Assembly: GCA_024970065.1 (NCBI GenBank)
Contig: CP103908.1
Coordinates: 1,612,001 to 1,676,000, forward strand
Origin: Pediococcus acidilactici
GTDB taxonomy: Bacteria > Bacillota > Bacilli > Lactobacillales > Lactobacillaceae
Length of the DNA: 64,000 bases
Reading direction: 5' to 3'
Below the pieces are notes generated by a model that searched no databases, was not told the DNA's origin, and worked only from the letters and a program-made list of their open reading frames with translations. Shown here piece by piece: positions 29,424 through 38,119 of the stretch. The position numbers and the translations under genes were made by a program. Position 1 is the first letter of the stretch, and each line of letters starts with the position of its first letter.

Positions 29424-29920
29424 ACTTCCTCCTTAATCGTACTTATTTCAATATCCCAAACCAAAAATCCGCGTGGTTTTACTTAAACAAGTAACTCCAA
29501 CTAAATTACTCAGTGACAATTTATTCTATGCATTTTAGTTTTCTAGCAAAATCCGCTCGGGTTTAACTAGTACGGGTTGTTTATGTCTAAAATCTTAATC
29601 AGCAACTCGTTCATTGCTTTACATCTACTAACCCAGTAAACGTAAAATTCAGGTCATAATTACTGGTTAAGGATTGTCTTCTGTTATATCCGCTTGGAAA
29701 TAATGGCCCTTTGCGTAATTAAAATATTTTTTCCATAATTGAAAAAAGGCATGCTCCTACACAAAGTCAATTAGTGACCCTCAATACAGCAAAATTGAAG
29801 TTATCGTCCCCATTTCTCCAAAAAGCCGGTGAACCCAAAAGATTTTTTTCGTTTGCCACATTCCGGATGTTTTAATTTCATAATTACTTGTAGACAAAAA
29901 CTTCCACCTAATGATTTTTT
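29424..29920. other. 497-bp A/T-rich intergenic region without a recognisable gene
   Basis: All frames are broken by frequent stops. On the minus strand two very short frames overlap at an ATGA (a 15-codon frame starting MNELLIKILD, preceded by a frame ending FTGLVDVKQ), which could be the remnant of a decayed gene pair, but the evidence is thin. I see no tRNA, terminator or palindromic element. The promoter of the gene at 28599-29423 must lie near its left end. Confidence 0.4.
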
Positions 29921-30652
29921 CTATTTATGCTTAAACCATGCACTACTTTGTTCTTGAAATCCCTTAAAAATGGTCGTAACTTTTCGTCCATGAACCAAAC
30001 GATCTGGAAAATACTGGTACGCTACGTAATTGCCAATTTCCATTTCAAACGGACCAAGCCCTGCACGGTCATCGCCTTCCTGGATTTTCACCTGTTCGTC
30101 AGTAATTAATTTCACCATAATTCCTAAATATTCCATTAATACTTCCCGTGTTCCAACAATCACTCCGATGTTTAAAAGTGTGCGTAAGGCATTTTTAGCA
30201 CTAAATTCTTTCATGTATTGCGGTGAAGCATTATTAGCCACAATATCGACGTCCCCTAGTCTTTTCCATTCGTCACCAATGTATAAAATGCCGTCTTCAA
30301 CTTCATCAAAGGGATAATTTAACATGGTTACATCTTTCGCGTCAGTCAAAGCCGCTTTTTCAATCTCTGGATGAGCTTGTAAAAAATCATAGGCCATTAA
30401 AAAGCGGTAAAAGTAGAGGGTTAATTTCGGATAATAATTGAAAAGATCTAAATGTACGACGTGTAAGTCTCCATCATCTTTAGCATCCGGACCGTTAGTC
30501 AACACGTAGAAAGGCACCTTAAACCGAGCCAGTGAAGCGGCTTGATCTTGAACCTGTTCCGCAACATCTACATTATGATTTTCGTAGAGGCGAAAAATAT
30601 TATCCATATTCACAATAAATTCGGTAATGACTACGTTCGGTTCGACTTTCAT
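29921..30652 (-). CDS. Putative GT-A-fold glycosyltransferase-like protein
   Basis: A 243-residue soluble protein. The segment KAALTDAKDVTMLNYPFDEV is like the metal-binding strand of GT-A glycosyltransferases (form LTDxxDVxFxxxPF). It is followed by LYIGDEWKR and a short acceptor-side region (ALRTLLNIGVIVGTRE). The N-terminal VVITEFIVNMDNIFRLYENH and FYVLTNGPDA fit the nucleotide-binding start of such a fold. The donor and acceptor are unknown. The ATG at 30652 has GGAG at 9 nt; a TTG two codons upstream is less well placed. Neighbours on the same strand are also unknown. Confidence 0.55.
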   Translation of the reverse strand: MKVEPNVVITEFIVNMDNIFRLYENHNVDVAEQVQDQAASLARFKVPFYVLTNGPDAKDDGDLHVVHLDLFNYYPKLTLYFYRFLMAYDFLQAHPEIEKAALTDAKDVTMLNYPFDEVEDGILYIGDEWKRLGDVDIVANNASPQYMKEFSAKNALRTLLNIGVIVGTREVLMEYLGIMVKLITDEQVKIQEGDDRAGLGPFEMEIGNYVAYQYFPDRLVHGRKVTTIFKGFQEQSSAWFKHK

Positions 30653-30862
30653 TGACAATTACTCCTTCATTTCGTCCGACGATTATTTATAAATCAATTT
30701 GACGCCGTTAACTATAACAAGTATAAACATATTTCTAATGCATGTCTACCCGCGTTTGGATGAGCTACTTACCTGTCTTAATAATTTATCCGACTTATTG
30801 CTTCAATCTAAACACCTCAACGAAGCACATTCGAAACTATACAAGTTGCATAATTTAGGTTA

Positions 30863-30921
30863 AAAAAATACCCCAAGCCCTGATCGACAAAAATCCGTCT
30901 TTATCAGTCTTGGAGTATTTT
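30863..30921 (-). terminator. Terminator after the paralogous gene at 30946
   Basis: On the minus strand AATACTCCAAG and CTTGGGGTATT arms with an inner CTGAT / ATCAG stem, ending in a run of seven T. The rest of the 30659-30945 gap shows no gene. Confidence 0.85.
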
Positions 30922-30945
30922 AGTTCTTACAAACTACTATGCAGC

Positions 30946-31473
30946 CTAAGCCACCGCATGTTGCCGTTGACTATGTGCCAAAAAGGCGAGCCGCATAATT
31001 ACTAAGTTTAACTTTTCTTCTAACTTTGCATCCACCCGTAAATATTTGCTTACACAATTATCCACTTGTTGATACAATTTGGTTTCCTTCAACGCTTGGT
31101 CACTTGCACCATAACAACGATTGTAGTTTTGGTCTAGTTCTTCTTGTTCAAGCACGTCGGGGAAGTCCGTCTGGGTTCCCGGACCATCATAGTAATCCAC
31201 TAGATTAATATTGGTGTTCACGCTTAAGAAAAATTCTTTCTTAGGAGTTCTTAACAGCTCAAATCCCAGCTCGGTATGGTTATCGGTGCTGATAACTAGG
31301 CCTTCATCATCGTTTAACGGTAAAAAGACGAAGTAATCGTGCCGGTTGCTGCTCCGAACGTCGTATTCCACTCCGTTTAATCCCGCAATTTTTTTGATGC
31401 AGCTGTCTTTATTGATTTCAATCGTTTTATCTTCTTGCATTACTTTAGATAAAACATCATATTTAAAAATCAT
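30946..31473 (-). CDS. Uncharacterised protein, paralogue of the upstream gene
   Basis: A 175-residue soluble acidic protein of unknown family. It shares with the gene at 31617 the opening MIF-YDVL, an INxxSxIKK motif near residue 20, GLVISTDN versus GIVFSSDG near 60, GPGTQTDF versus GVGNETDF near 105 and a helical end containing KLNLxxxRLxxxA. GGAGGA lies 7 nt before the ATG. The two genes are in tandem 143 bp apart, so a duplication is clear. Strand-rich first half and helical end; no active-site pattern is visible. Confidence 0.75.
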   Translation of the reverse strand: MIFKYDVLSKVMQEDKTIEINKDSCIKKIAGLNGVEYDVRSSNRHDYFVFLPLNDDEGLVISTDNHTELGFELLRTPKKEFFLSVNTNINLVDYYDGPGTQTDFPDVLEQEELDQNYNRCYGASDQALKETKLYQQVDNCVSKYLRVDAKLEEKLNLVIMRLAFLAHSQRQHAVA

Positions 31474-31616
31474 TTTTCTTCCTCCAAAAAATAACCATAA
31501 ATAGTGGAACAGAAGAAATTATACTCCGCGCATTTGAAAAATCAACCGTTGTAATCTTAATGTAAAATATGTTTTTTAATTACTGATTTTTATAGCTTTC
31601 GGAGTGTTTTTTGCCG

Positions 31617-32159
31617 TTACTTAGTTGGTTTGCTAGCAGGGTTTTGGTCAAAATATACCGCCATCAAAAAACGTAGAAGCGTTAGGTTGAGTTTTTGGGC
31701 ATCTTTTCCCTCAAATCCTAAATAATCCCCCAAGTAACGGTCGGTCATTGCATACGTAGTACCGGCCATAATTTCTTCGTCACTAGCATTGTGGTACTTC
31801 CGGCTAAATTCGCCAATTGACGGGCCCGTAAACAAATCTAAGAAGTCGGTTTCGTTCCCAACGCCATCTTCGATTCCAATCACGCCCTTATCAACATCAA
31901 CGTCAAAATAAAATTCACTTAACGGAATTTGAAAAACGCTAAAGCCGTCAAAGCTATTGCCATCCGAAGAAAACACAATGCCCTTCCCTGGATTTAACTC
32001 CAAAAAACAGTAGTACTCATGTTCATTTTTGATTTTAGAAACGAACTTAATTGCGGCAATTTTGTCGGTTGCTAATTTTTTAATTTGACTTTGTTCATTA
32101 ATAATTATTGGCTTACCAGTGCTGATAACATCCTTTAACACATCATACGTAAAAATCAT
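31617..32159 (-). CDS. Uncharacterised protein, paralogue of the downstream gene
   Basis: A 180-residue member of the same unknown family as the gene at 30946 (shared MIFTYDVL start, EQSQIKKL, FSSDG, GVGNETDFLDLF and QKLNLTLLRFL). I set the start at 32159, where AAGGGGG precedes the ATG by 8 nt; the frame is open to 32189. No signal peptide, membrane helix or metal motif. Two such paralogues side by side could act as a hetero-complex or as immunity- or adaptor-like proteins, but nothing in the sequence decides this. Confidence 0.75.
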   Translation of the reverse strand: MIFTYDVLKDVISTGKPIIINEQSQIKKLATDKIAAIKFVSKIKNEHEYYCFLELNPGKGIVFSSDGNSFDGFSVFQIPLSEFYFDVDVDKGVIGIEDGVGNETDFLDLFTGPSIGEFSRKYHNASDEEIMAGTTYAMTDRYLGDYLGFEGKDAQKLNLTLLRFLMAVYFDQNPASKPTK

Positions 32160-32230
32160 TAACCAAACCCCCTTCTCTACAATAACCATCCATTAACTTC
32201 ATTATAGTGTCTCCGCGTTTAAAAGCCACT

Positions 32231-33571
32231 TTATGCCTTTGTATCTCGCCTTAATTGCCGAACAACTTGTACGTAAGACCAGATTAATACTAAGTTAGAA
32301 CCTAGCCATGCCAAAGGATTTGCCGTACAAGCTCCGATAAAGCCAAAGGCAGGAACTACCCAAATTCCAACCAGCATTCGAGAGAGCAACTCCGCGACCC
32401 CTGCCAACGTAGGTGCCATACTCTTCCCAAATCCTTGTAAGGTATACCGCACGATAAACAGGATTGCCAAAAGAAAGTAGCTCATGCTGACAATCACAAA
32501 ATATTGGTGTGCTAAATTAGTAATGTGTTGCTCTGAGTTCCCGATAAACAGGTTAACTAGCGTTCGACTATTTAAAATAATCAGGATTCCCATTACGAAA
32601 CCGTAACTAATCGACGTAGTTAATGCTTGGCGGATTCCCTTTAAAATCCGTTTATATTGCTTAGCTCCAAAGTTTTGTGCGGTAAAAGTTGCCATTGTAA
32701 TTCCCAGCGACATCATTGGCTGGGTCGCCAACTGGTCAACCTTTCCGGCAGCGGTGTAAGCCGCAATCGCCGATGAACCTAAATGGTTCAACGAAATTTG
32801 TAGAATAATGGAACCAATTGCAATGATTGACGCCTGAAATCCCATTGGCAAGCCAATGCGAATTTGTTCCTTGATTAACGCCCAGTTAGTCGTGATCTCG
32901 CGCCATTCTAGCGATAACGCTGGGACCCGAGCTTTGATATAAAACCAACATAGAAAACAAGAAATTAATTGCGCCGTGACTGTAGCAATTCCCGCACCAG
33001 CGATTCCAACGTGCATGAAGACGATTAAAACAATGTCCAAAACCACGTTGATAATACAAGCAATCACCAAGAAAATTAGTGGCAGACGACTATTTCCCAG
33101 TGCCCGAAGCATATTAGAAAATAAGTTAAAAAACATCGTTGCCACTAGTCCGCCAAAGATAATGGACAAGAAAATGGCGGCGCCGTCAATAATGTTAGCC
33201 GGTGTTTGCATCAGCTGTAGCAACGGGCGGGTGGCCCAAACGCTCAGGGGCGTAAGTACCAGAACTAACCCACCACAAATCCAAATACTGGTCGCAAAGC
33301 TTTGCTTGACCGCCCTCAAATTTCCCGCCCCATAATGCTGGGCGGTAATGATTGACAATCCGGTCGTCATCCCTTGTGCAAAACCAATGATCAAAAAAGT
33401 CAATCCACTGGTGGCTCCCACCGCAGCTAAGGCTTGTACCCCGACTACTCGACCAACGATCAAAGTGTCAGAGAGCGTGTAAATTTGTTGGAAAATATTA
33501 CCTAAAAGCAGCGGAATACTGAATAAGATAATTCCCTTAATTGGGCTTCCTTTAGTTAAAATACTATCCAT
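32231..33571 (-). CDS. MATE family efflux transporter
   Basis: A 446-residue, 12-helix transporter of the MATE/NorM-DinF type. It begins LTKGSPIKGIILFSIPLLLGNIFQQIYTLSDTLIVGR-like sequence with the conserved Asp, and has the paired halves expected of the fold (second half starts IKEQIRIGLPMGFQA). Likely exports drugs or metabolites in exchange for Na+ or H+. The ATG follows CGGAGG. It lies 18 bp after the CPBP gene on the same strand and is probably co-transcribed with it. Confidence 0.92.
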   Translation of the reverse strand: MDSILTKGSPIKGIILFSIPLLLGNIFQQIYTLSDTLIVGRVVGVQALAAVGATSGLTFLIIGFAQGMTTGLSIITAQHYGAGNLRAVKQSFATSIWICGGLVLVLTPLSVWATRPLLQLMQTPANIIDGAAIFLSIIFGGLVATMFFNLFSNMLRALGNSRLPLIFLVIACIINVVLDIVLIVFMHVGIAGAGIATVTAQLISCFLCWFYIKARVPALSLEWREITTNWALIKEQIRIGLPMGFQASIIAIGSIILQISLNHLGSSAIAAYTAAGKVDQLATQPMMSLGITMATFTAQNFGAKQYKRILKGIRQALTTSISYGFVMGILIILNSRTLVNLFIGNSEQHITNLAHQYFVIVSMSYFLLAILFIVRYTLQGFGKSMAPTLAGVAELLSRMLVGIWVVPAFGFIGACTANPLAWLGSNLVLIWSYVQVVRQLRRDTKA

Positions 33572-33589
33572 ACTAATCCTCCGTAGCCG

Positions 33590-34252
33590 TTATAAAAATG
33601 AAATAAAATTATTTAAGATGTGTAACGTAATGCTGTATTTGAGATCCTTAGTCCATAAATAGGTGATCGCTAGCAACATTCCCATGATTGCGTAAATAGG
33701 AAAACTAGCGCCAAGGTCGTGCAAACCACCGAACAATGCCCCATTTACCACCACGCCGATTGTACGTACTAGCCGGGTGTCTTTAGTAAAAAAGAACTCA
33801 AAAAAGAGGCCCCGGAAGATCAACTCTTCGATAACCGGAGCGACCAGTACTGCATCAATCCACGTCCATATCGGTGTATCCCGTAGTAATTGCTCAATGG
33901 TCGATTGGTTCTCCGAAGTACCAATGTTAAAGTAGGACACGTACCACGTTTGCAAGAGCATAAATAAAAACCATAAAGCAACCATTAATAACATAATCCG
34001 AAAGCGCTTGCTGTTCAACGGGTAATTAGCAAACGTGCTATGATTCTTGCGCACTTTGTAGCGGTAAAACTGAATCAAGAAGATTATTACTGCTAAAGTA
34101 GTTAGCGTGTACACCACTACCAAAAGTACGTGCACAATTGGATGGGTATCGTGAATATGCATTGCCGCCACCTGCGGTAAAGAAATCACTTGGTCCATCG
34201 CAAAGAGTAAAACTAAGAACAGACAATTTTTAATAACATTAAGACCTTTCAG
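33590..34252 (-). CDS. CPBP family membrane protease, probable CTG start
   Basis: An intramembrane protease-like protein with the CPBP motifs EELIFRGLFFE, an FGGLHDLG histidine motif and the final HILNNF. The first ATG in frame (34198, giving 202 residues) has no ribosome binding site. Upstream the frame is open, with no ATG, GTG or TTG but a CTG at 34250-34252 exactly 6 nt after AAGGAGGAG. Starting there adds 18 residues (MKGLNVIKNCLFLVLLFA), which complete the first membrane helix. The product would be 220 residues. Members act in bacteriocin self-immunity or protein processing; the role here is unknown. Confidence 0.8.
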   Translation of the reverse strand: MKGLNVIKNCLFLVLLFAMDQVISLPQVAAMHIHDTHPIVHVLLVVVYTLTTLAVIIFLIQFYRYKVRKNHSTFANYPLNSKRFRIMLLMVALWFLFMLLQTWYVSYFNIGTSENQSTIEQLLRDTPIWTWIDAVLVAPVIEELIFRGLFFEFFFTKDTRLVRTIGVVVNGALFGGLHDLGASFPIYAIMGMLLAITYLWTKDLKYSITLHILNNFISFL

Positions 34253-34458
34253 AAGAAACTCCTCCTTAGCCTTAGTTGAGTTATTCAGCTTGAAAGATGA
34301 TAGTCGCTTTATCTTTAAAATGCAATTAATAACTCCACTAAGTTTGATATATTTAAGAAAATATTTTTTTATTTAAGATGTGCTAAATTATGAGCAAATT
34401 TTGCCCCACTTTGGCTTCCTCGTGGTAGCCTTATAGAAGTGAGGGAGGATGATGCGTA

Positions 34459-34704
34459 ATGATTATCAACGATCCGAATATGCACGAGTATTTGGAAGTT
34501 CAGCTTATCGGACACGAAAATAATAAGATCAAAGCCCGGACACGGACCGGTGAATACATATTTGTTTACCCCACCGCCCGCCAAGCACGCGACCCGTTAT
34601 TTTGGCAGTGCTTAAAGGACATCATCAACAACAAACTGTGGCTACCGATCACTAAGCAATTTCACCACTTGTTAGAAAACGACTGGTTGGTACCTTCAAT
34701 GTAA
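34459..34704 (+). CDS. Small uncharacterised cytoplasmic protein (81 residues)
   Basis: Start preceded by GGGAGG at 10 nt and followed by a strong terminator, so likely a real gene. The sequence has a strand-rich first half (EYLEVQLIGHENNKIKARTRTGEYIFVYP) and a helical second half ending in NDWLVPSM. It contains four tryptophans. No family is recognised. It is divergent from the CPBP gene. Confidence 0.65.
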   Translation: MIINDPNMHEYLEVQLIGHENNKIKARTRTGEYIFVYPTARQARDPLFWQCLKDIINNKLWLPITKQFHHLLENDWLVPSM

Positions 34705-34719
34705 AACTAGATAAACAAC

Positions 34720-34762
34720 AGAGGTTGAGAAAATTCAATTAATTTTCTCAACCTCTTTTTTC
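34720..34762 (+). terminator. Terminator after the small unknown gene
   Basis: Arms AGAGGTTGAGAAAATT and AATTTTCTCAACCTCT with loop CAATT, then TTTTT. Confidence 0.94.
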
Positions 34763-34820
34763 AGGACTTTTTAGTTGCCGTTCATTAATCTGCCACTAAG
34801 TCGTCCATTTAATTTCAAAT

Positions 34821-35462
34821 CTATTTCTTTACTTGTTGCACGACGTCTAAAAGTTGTTCAGGCTTTTGTAAAACGTATTCTGCTGCGGAGAAGTCATTGG
34901 TTGGAATTGCACCCCATCCGGCATTAGCAAAATCCACGCCTGCTGCGTGTGCTGCTTGCATGTCAAATAACGAATCTCCTACATATAAGACATCCTTCAA
35001 ATTTATTCCCGCAAAGTATTTTTTGATTCCAAACTGGATTGGATCTGGATTAGGCTTATGCTTTTTCGTATCGTCGGAAAAGACCACCCGCTTGATTTGC
35101 CGTATCTTAGGGAAATGCTTCATTTCATCGTCAAAAACCCGTTTTAGCTTAGAAGTTACGATTCCGTATTCGATTCCGCGGTCCCGCAAGCCGGCAAACA
35201 TTGCTTCAATTCCATCGTACGGTTTGATTAAGTCCACTTCTTTACCAATTTGTTGGTTAAAGATTTCGATGGTTTTTTCTGGGTTGGGAGCGCCAAGTTG
35301 TTTAGCCATCTCTAAACCAGGGATTCCCATCAAACTAATAATCGCCTCTGGCGTAACCGTCACGCCGTCTTGTTTCAAAGCATAGCTCAATGCCGCCACT
35401 GAAGCATCTTCCGTTTTTAACAAGGTGTTGTCTAAATCAAAAAATACTACTTTATACATCAT
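34821..35462 (-). CDS. HAD-family hydrolase (PpaX/Gph-like)
   Basis: A 213-residue phosphatase of HAD subfamily IA. Motif I is FFDLDNTLL, with the first Asp as nucleophile. Motif II is the Thr in GIVTSK. Motif III is the Lys in KKHKPNPDP, and motif IV is YVGDSLFDMQAAHAAG. The small helical cap fits pyrophosphatase PpaX, phosphoglycolate phosphatase or nucleotidase YjjG types, which cannot be told apart here. AAAGGA precedes two adjacent ATGs; I used the first. Confidence 0.88.
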   Translation of the reverse strand: MMYKVVFFDLDNTLLKTEDASVAALSYALKQDGVTVTPEAIISLMGIPGLEMAKQLGAPNPEKTIEIFNQQIGKEVDLIKPYDGIEAMFAGLRDRGIEYGIVTSKLKRVFDDEMKHFPKIRQIKRVVFSDDTKKHKPNPDPIQFGIKKYFAGINLKDVLYVGDSLFDMQAAHAAGVDFANAGWGAIPTNDFSAAEYVLQKPEQLLDVVQQVKK

Positions 35463-35681
35463 CGTTATCCTTTCACTCAATGTGATTTTACACCTATACT
35501 ACGCCGTTTCCCTTTAGATAAAAAGAGGAAATCGCCTTCAAAGCCACTTTTTTTACATTTTATTTAATAGATTGAGCAAAAAAGATGTATTCGATTTCAT
35601 TTTTTTATATAATTACCCTATTTTTTCAAACCGCATCTTGCCGCGTTCCTAGAAACCCACGCCGCAAGCATTCGTTATTAT

Positions 35682-35689
35682 GCTATGAT
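35682..35689 (+). promoter_or_regulatory. Extended -10 of the FAD/NAD(P)-binding protein gene
   Basis: TGC-TATGAT ends 29 bp before the start codon. No convincing -35 is seen, as allowed for extended -10 promoters. Confidence 0.5.
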
Positions 35690-35718
35690 AAAGATGAAAA
35701 ATAAACGGGGTGGACAAT

Positions 35719-37578
35719 ATGAAAATTGCTTTAATCGGCGCGGGTCCGCGCAATCTAATGGCCCTCGAACGTTTAGTTTGTTGGGGGATTAACACCAATT
35801 ACTCAGCCAAGGTTGAAATCGAACTATTTGATCCCTTTGGCATTGGCGGTCGGGTTTGGAATCCTGACCAAAATCACGAACTTAAAATGAATTCCTTAGC
35901 GGAAAAAATTACCTTATATACGGATCAATCCGTTGAAATGGCTGGCCCAGTTCACGTAGGACCAAGCTTACTTGACTGGGCGCTTAATGAGGGACAAAGC
36001 TTCATCGAAGAGCACCAGTATCGGCACCAAAAATTGCTCTTAAACGAATTAGCAAACTTAAATAAGCATTCTTACAGTTCGCGGGCACTCTTCGGTATTT
36101 ATCAGCAATGGTTTTATGAACAAATCATTAACCATTTACCGGATAATTTTGCCGTAACCACCCATTCCGAATGGGTAACCAACGTCCAAAAACACGAGCA
36201 CCAGTACGTCGTAATTACCGAGGATGCAGCTTATAGCGTAGACGTCGTTTCGGCTGCTTTAGGGGAAGGCAATAATCCATTAAGTGATGAAGAACGGCAG
36301 TTACAACACTTTGCTACCACCCACCAGTTAAAATACGTGCCCATTGCATATCCTGCTGAAATGGACGTTGATGACGTTGCTGCTAGTGACCACGTAATTA
36401 TTCGCGGGTTAGGCTTGAGTTTCATTGACTACCTTGCAGAACTTACAGAACGCCGGGGTGGCACTTTTCAACGTAACGAACATGGTAACTTAACTTACAG
36501 TCGCTCTGGTGATGAACCAACCATCTACGCTAGTTCACGTCGGGGACTGCCTTACCATGCTCGGGGGTTAGACCAAAAGGCCGTGGGAGAAACTTTTCCA
36601 CGCTACTTCTTAAGTGACCAATTTGTCGACGATTTGGTACGCACCCATCAAGTCATTAGCGGAACTGAATTTATTAACCGAATCCAGTGGGATGTCGAGT
36701 TGACTTATTACGTAACCATTGCCAAAAACAACTATCCGGAAATTGATCTGCAGGCTTTTGAAGCTGACTTAGCTGCTAGCACAAACGGGTTTAAGAAAAT
36801 TTTAGATAGCTACGGAATTGCCGCTAAAGACCGGCTCAATTGGGAAGAATGGAAAAACCCCATTCCTAAAGATGTTAACGATGCGGCCGGTTTTACCCAG
36901 TTTATTAAGTCCTACTTGCAACAAGATGTTGACTTAGCAAACGAGGGTAACTTAACCGCCCCATTTACAAGCGCAATCGAGAAGCTGCGTGAATTGCGTA
37001 CTAACATCCGGAAAGTGGTTACCTATCGTCTAATTAGCGCTGACGACTATGTGGAACAAGTGCTTAAGCATTTCAATTCCTTAAACAGTTTCTTAGCGGT
37101 GGGTCCACCAGCATTTCGAATTGAGCAGATTCTGGCCCTTATCAAGGCGGGAGTCTTAACCCTTATTGGCCCAGATATGAAAGTCGAAACTGACGATAAC
37201 CAATTTGTGACCTACTCTAACCGGCTGGCGGATCACCAGCGCTATGTTGGCAACGTCTTAATTGAAGGTCGTCTTCCACAGCCTAACGCCGCTAATAACA
37301 CCAATCCGCTAGTAAACAATTTACTGCGGCAGGGATTGGCTCGCATCTTCACTTTGCAACTTCACGACGGCACTAGTTATTCAACCGGGGCCCTAGACGT
37401 TACGGATGATACCGCCGAATTAATAGACCAAAATGGCAACGTGGTTCCCCATTTCTTTGTTTGGGGACTTCCTACTGAAAAACGCCACTGGTTAACTAAC
37501 GGTGCTCCCATTCCAGGAGTTAACGACGTTCGTCTTCGAATTGCCGACCGGATTGCGGCTCAGGTATTTGCTGAATAA
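35719..37578 (+). CDS. FAD/NAD(P)-binding protein
   Basis: A 619-residue flavoprotein. The N-terminal dinucleotide-binding motif reads IALIGAGPRNLMALERL, followed by the family pattern FDPFGIGGRVW and KMNSLAEKITLYTD. A second nucleotide site is suggested around VIIRGLGLSFIDYLAELTERRGG. The C-terminal half contains VGPPAFRIEQILALIKAGVL and ends with an FVWGLPTE motif. These features match the large single-domain FAD-NAD(P)-binding family common in lactobacilli, whose substrate is unknown. The start at 35719 follows GGGGTGG; the frame is open 9 bp further. Confidence 0.82.
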   Translation: MKIALIGAGPRNLMALERLVCWGINTNYSAKVEIELFDPFGIGGRVWNPDQNHELKMNSLAEKITLYTDQSVEMAGPVHVGPSLLDWALNEGQSFIEEHQYRHQKLLLNELANLNKHSYSSRALFGIYQQWFYEQIINHLPDNFAVTTHSEWVTNVQKHEHQYVVITEDAAYSVDVVSAALGEGNNPLSDEERQLQHFATTHQLKYVPIAYPAEMDVDDVAASDHVIIRGLGLSFIDYLAELTERRGGTFQRNEHGNLTYSRSGDEPTIYASSRRGLPYHARGLDQKAVGETFPRYFLSDQFVDDLVRTHQVISGTEFINRIQWDVELTYYVTIAKNNYPEIDLQAFEADLAASTNGFKKILDSYGIAAKDRLNWEEWKNPIPKDVNDAAGFTQFIKSYLQQDVDLANEGNLTAPFTSAIEKLRELRTNIRKVVTYRLISADDYVEQVLKHFNSLNSFLAVGPPAFRIEQILALIKAGVLTLIGPDMKVETDDNQFVTYSNRLADHQRYVGNVLIEGRLPQPNAANNTNPLVNNLLRQGLARIFTLQLHDGTSYSTGALDVTDDTAELIDQNGNVVPHFFVWGLPTEKRHWLTNGAPIPGVNDVRLRIADRIAAQVFAE

Positions 37579-37598
37579 ACTGGAACTTTTCTAATATT

Positions 37599-37644
37599 AA
37601 AAAGGGACCTAGGATTTCTGATTGAAATCCTAGGTCCTTTTTTT
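37599..37644 (+). terminator. Terminator after the FAD/NAD(P)-binding protein gene
   Basis: Arms AAAAAGGACC-type (AAAGGGACCTAGGATTTC) and its complement, loop TGATT, seven T after it. Confidence 0.94.
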
Positions 37645-37671
37645 ACTTTATTGATCGTTATACGTTTTTTT

Positions 37672-38119
37672 GCCGCGTAGTCGAAACGTGTTTTCAGTCC
37701 CAACTTCCTCCGGTTAACCAAATTGGGGACCAATCGCCAAAATCACGATTAATCCCCTTAATTTCGGCGCTTTTCGGCCGCATAGTCGAAACGTGTTTTC
37801 AGCCCCAACTTCCTCCGGTTAACCAAATTAAGGGGACCAATCGCCAAAATCACGATTAATCCCCTTAATTTCGGCGCTTTTTTGCCGCGTAGTCGAAACG
37901 GGTTTTGTAACCCAGCCCTCTCCGGCTAACCAAATTAAGGGGATCAATCGCCAAAATCACGATTAATCCCCTTAATTCCGGCGCTTTTCGGCCGCGTAGT
38001 CGAAACGTGTTTTCATCCCCAACTTCCTCCGGTTAACCAAATTGGGGACCAATTGCCAAATCCGCAATTAGTCCCCAATTCTGTTAATCCTCCGAAGCTG
38101 CCCGGGGCTGAAAACACTC
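37672..38119 (-). repeat. Array C of the nested-palindrome element (one complete and three shortened units)
   Basis: Read on the minus strand, the complete unit (38119 to 37991) begins at the last base of the yitT TAG stop. Its outer stem GTGTTTTCAGCCCC / GGGGATGAAAACAC pairs at 13 of 14 positions. Second stem AGCTTC / GAAGTT, loop GGAGGA opposite CCGGAG, third stem TTAAC / GTTAA, and central hairpin AATTGGGGAC / GTCCCCAATT plus TAATTGC / GCAATTG. Three more units follow (37884-37990, 37777-37883, 37672-37776; periods 107, 107 and 105 bp). They keep the central hairpin, the 3' half and the GTTTCGACTAYGCGGC tail but replace the 5' half by AAAAGCGCCG. Confidence 0.9.

Noticed and set aside
29424..29920. 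Decayed gene pair on the minus strand, from an ATGA overlap of two short frames.
   Set aside because: The frames are only 15-25 codons, match nothing recognisable and may be chance.
37672..38119. The regular repeats looked at first like a CRISPR array.
   Set aside because: Repeat periods are 105-107 bp, the whole unit is repeated rather than separated by unique spacers, and the units are large nested palindromes. No cas genes are nearby.
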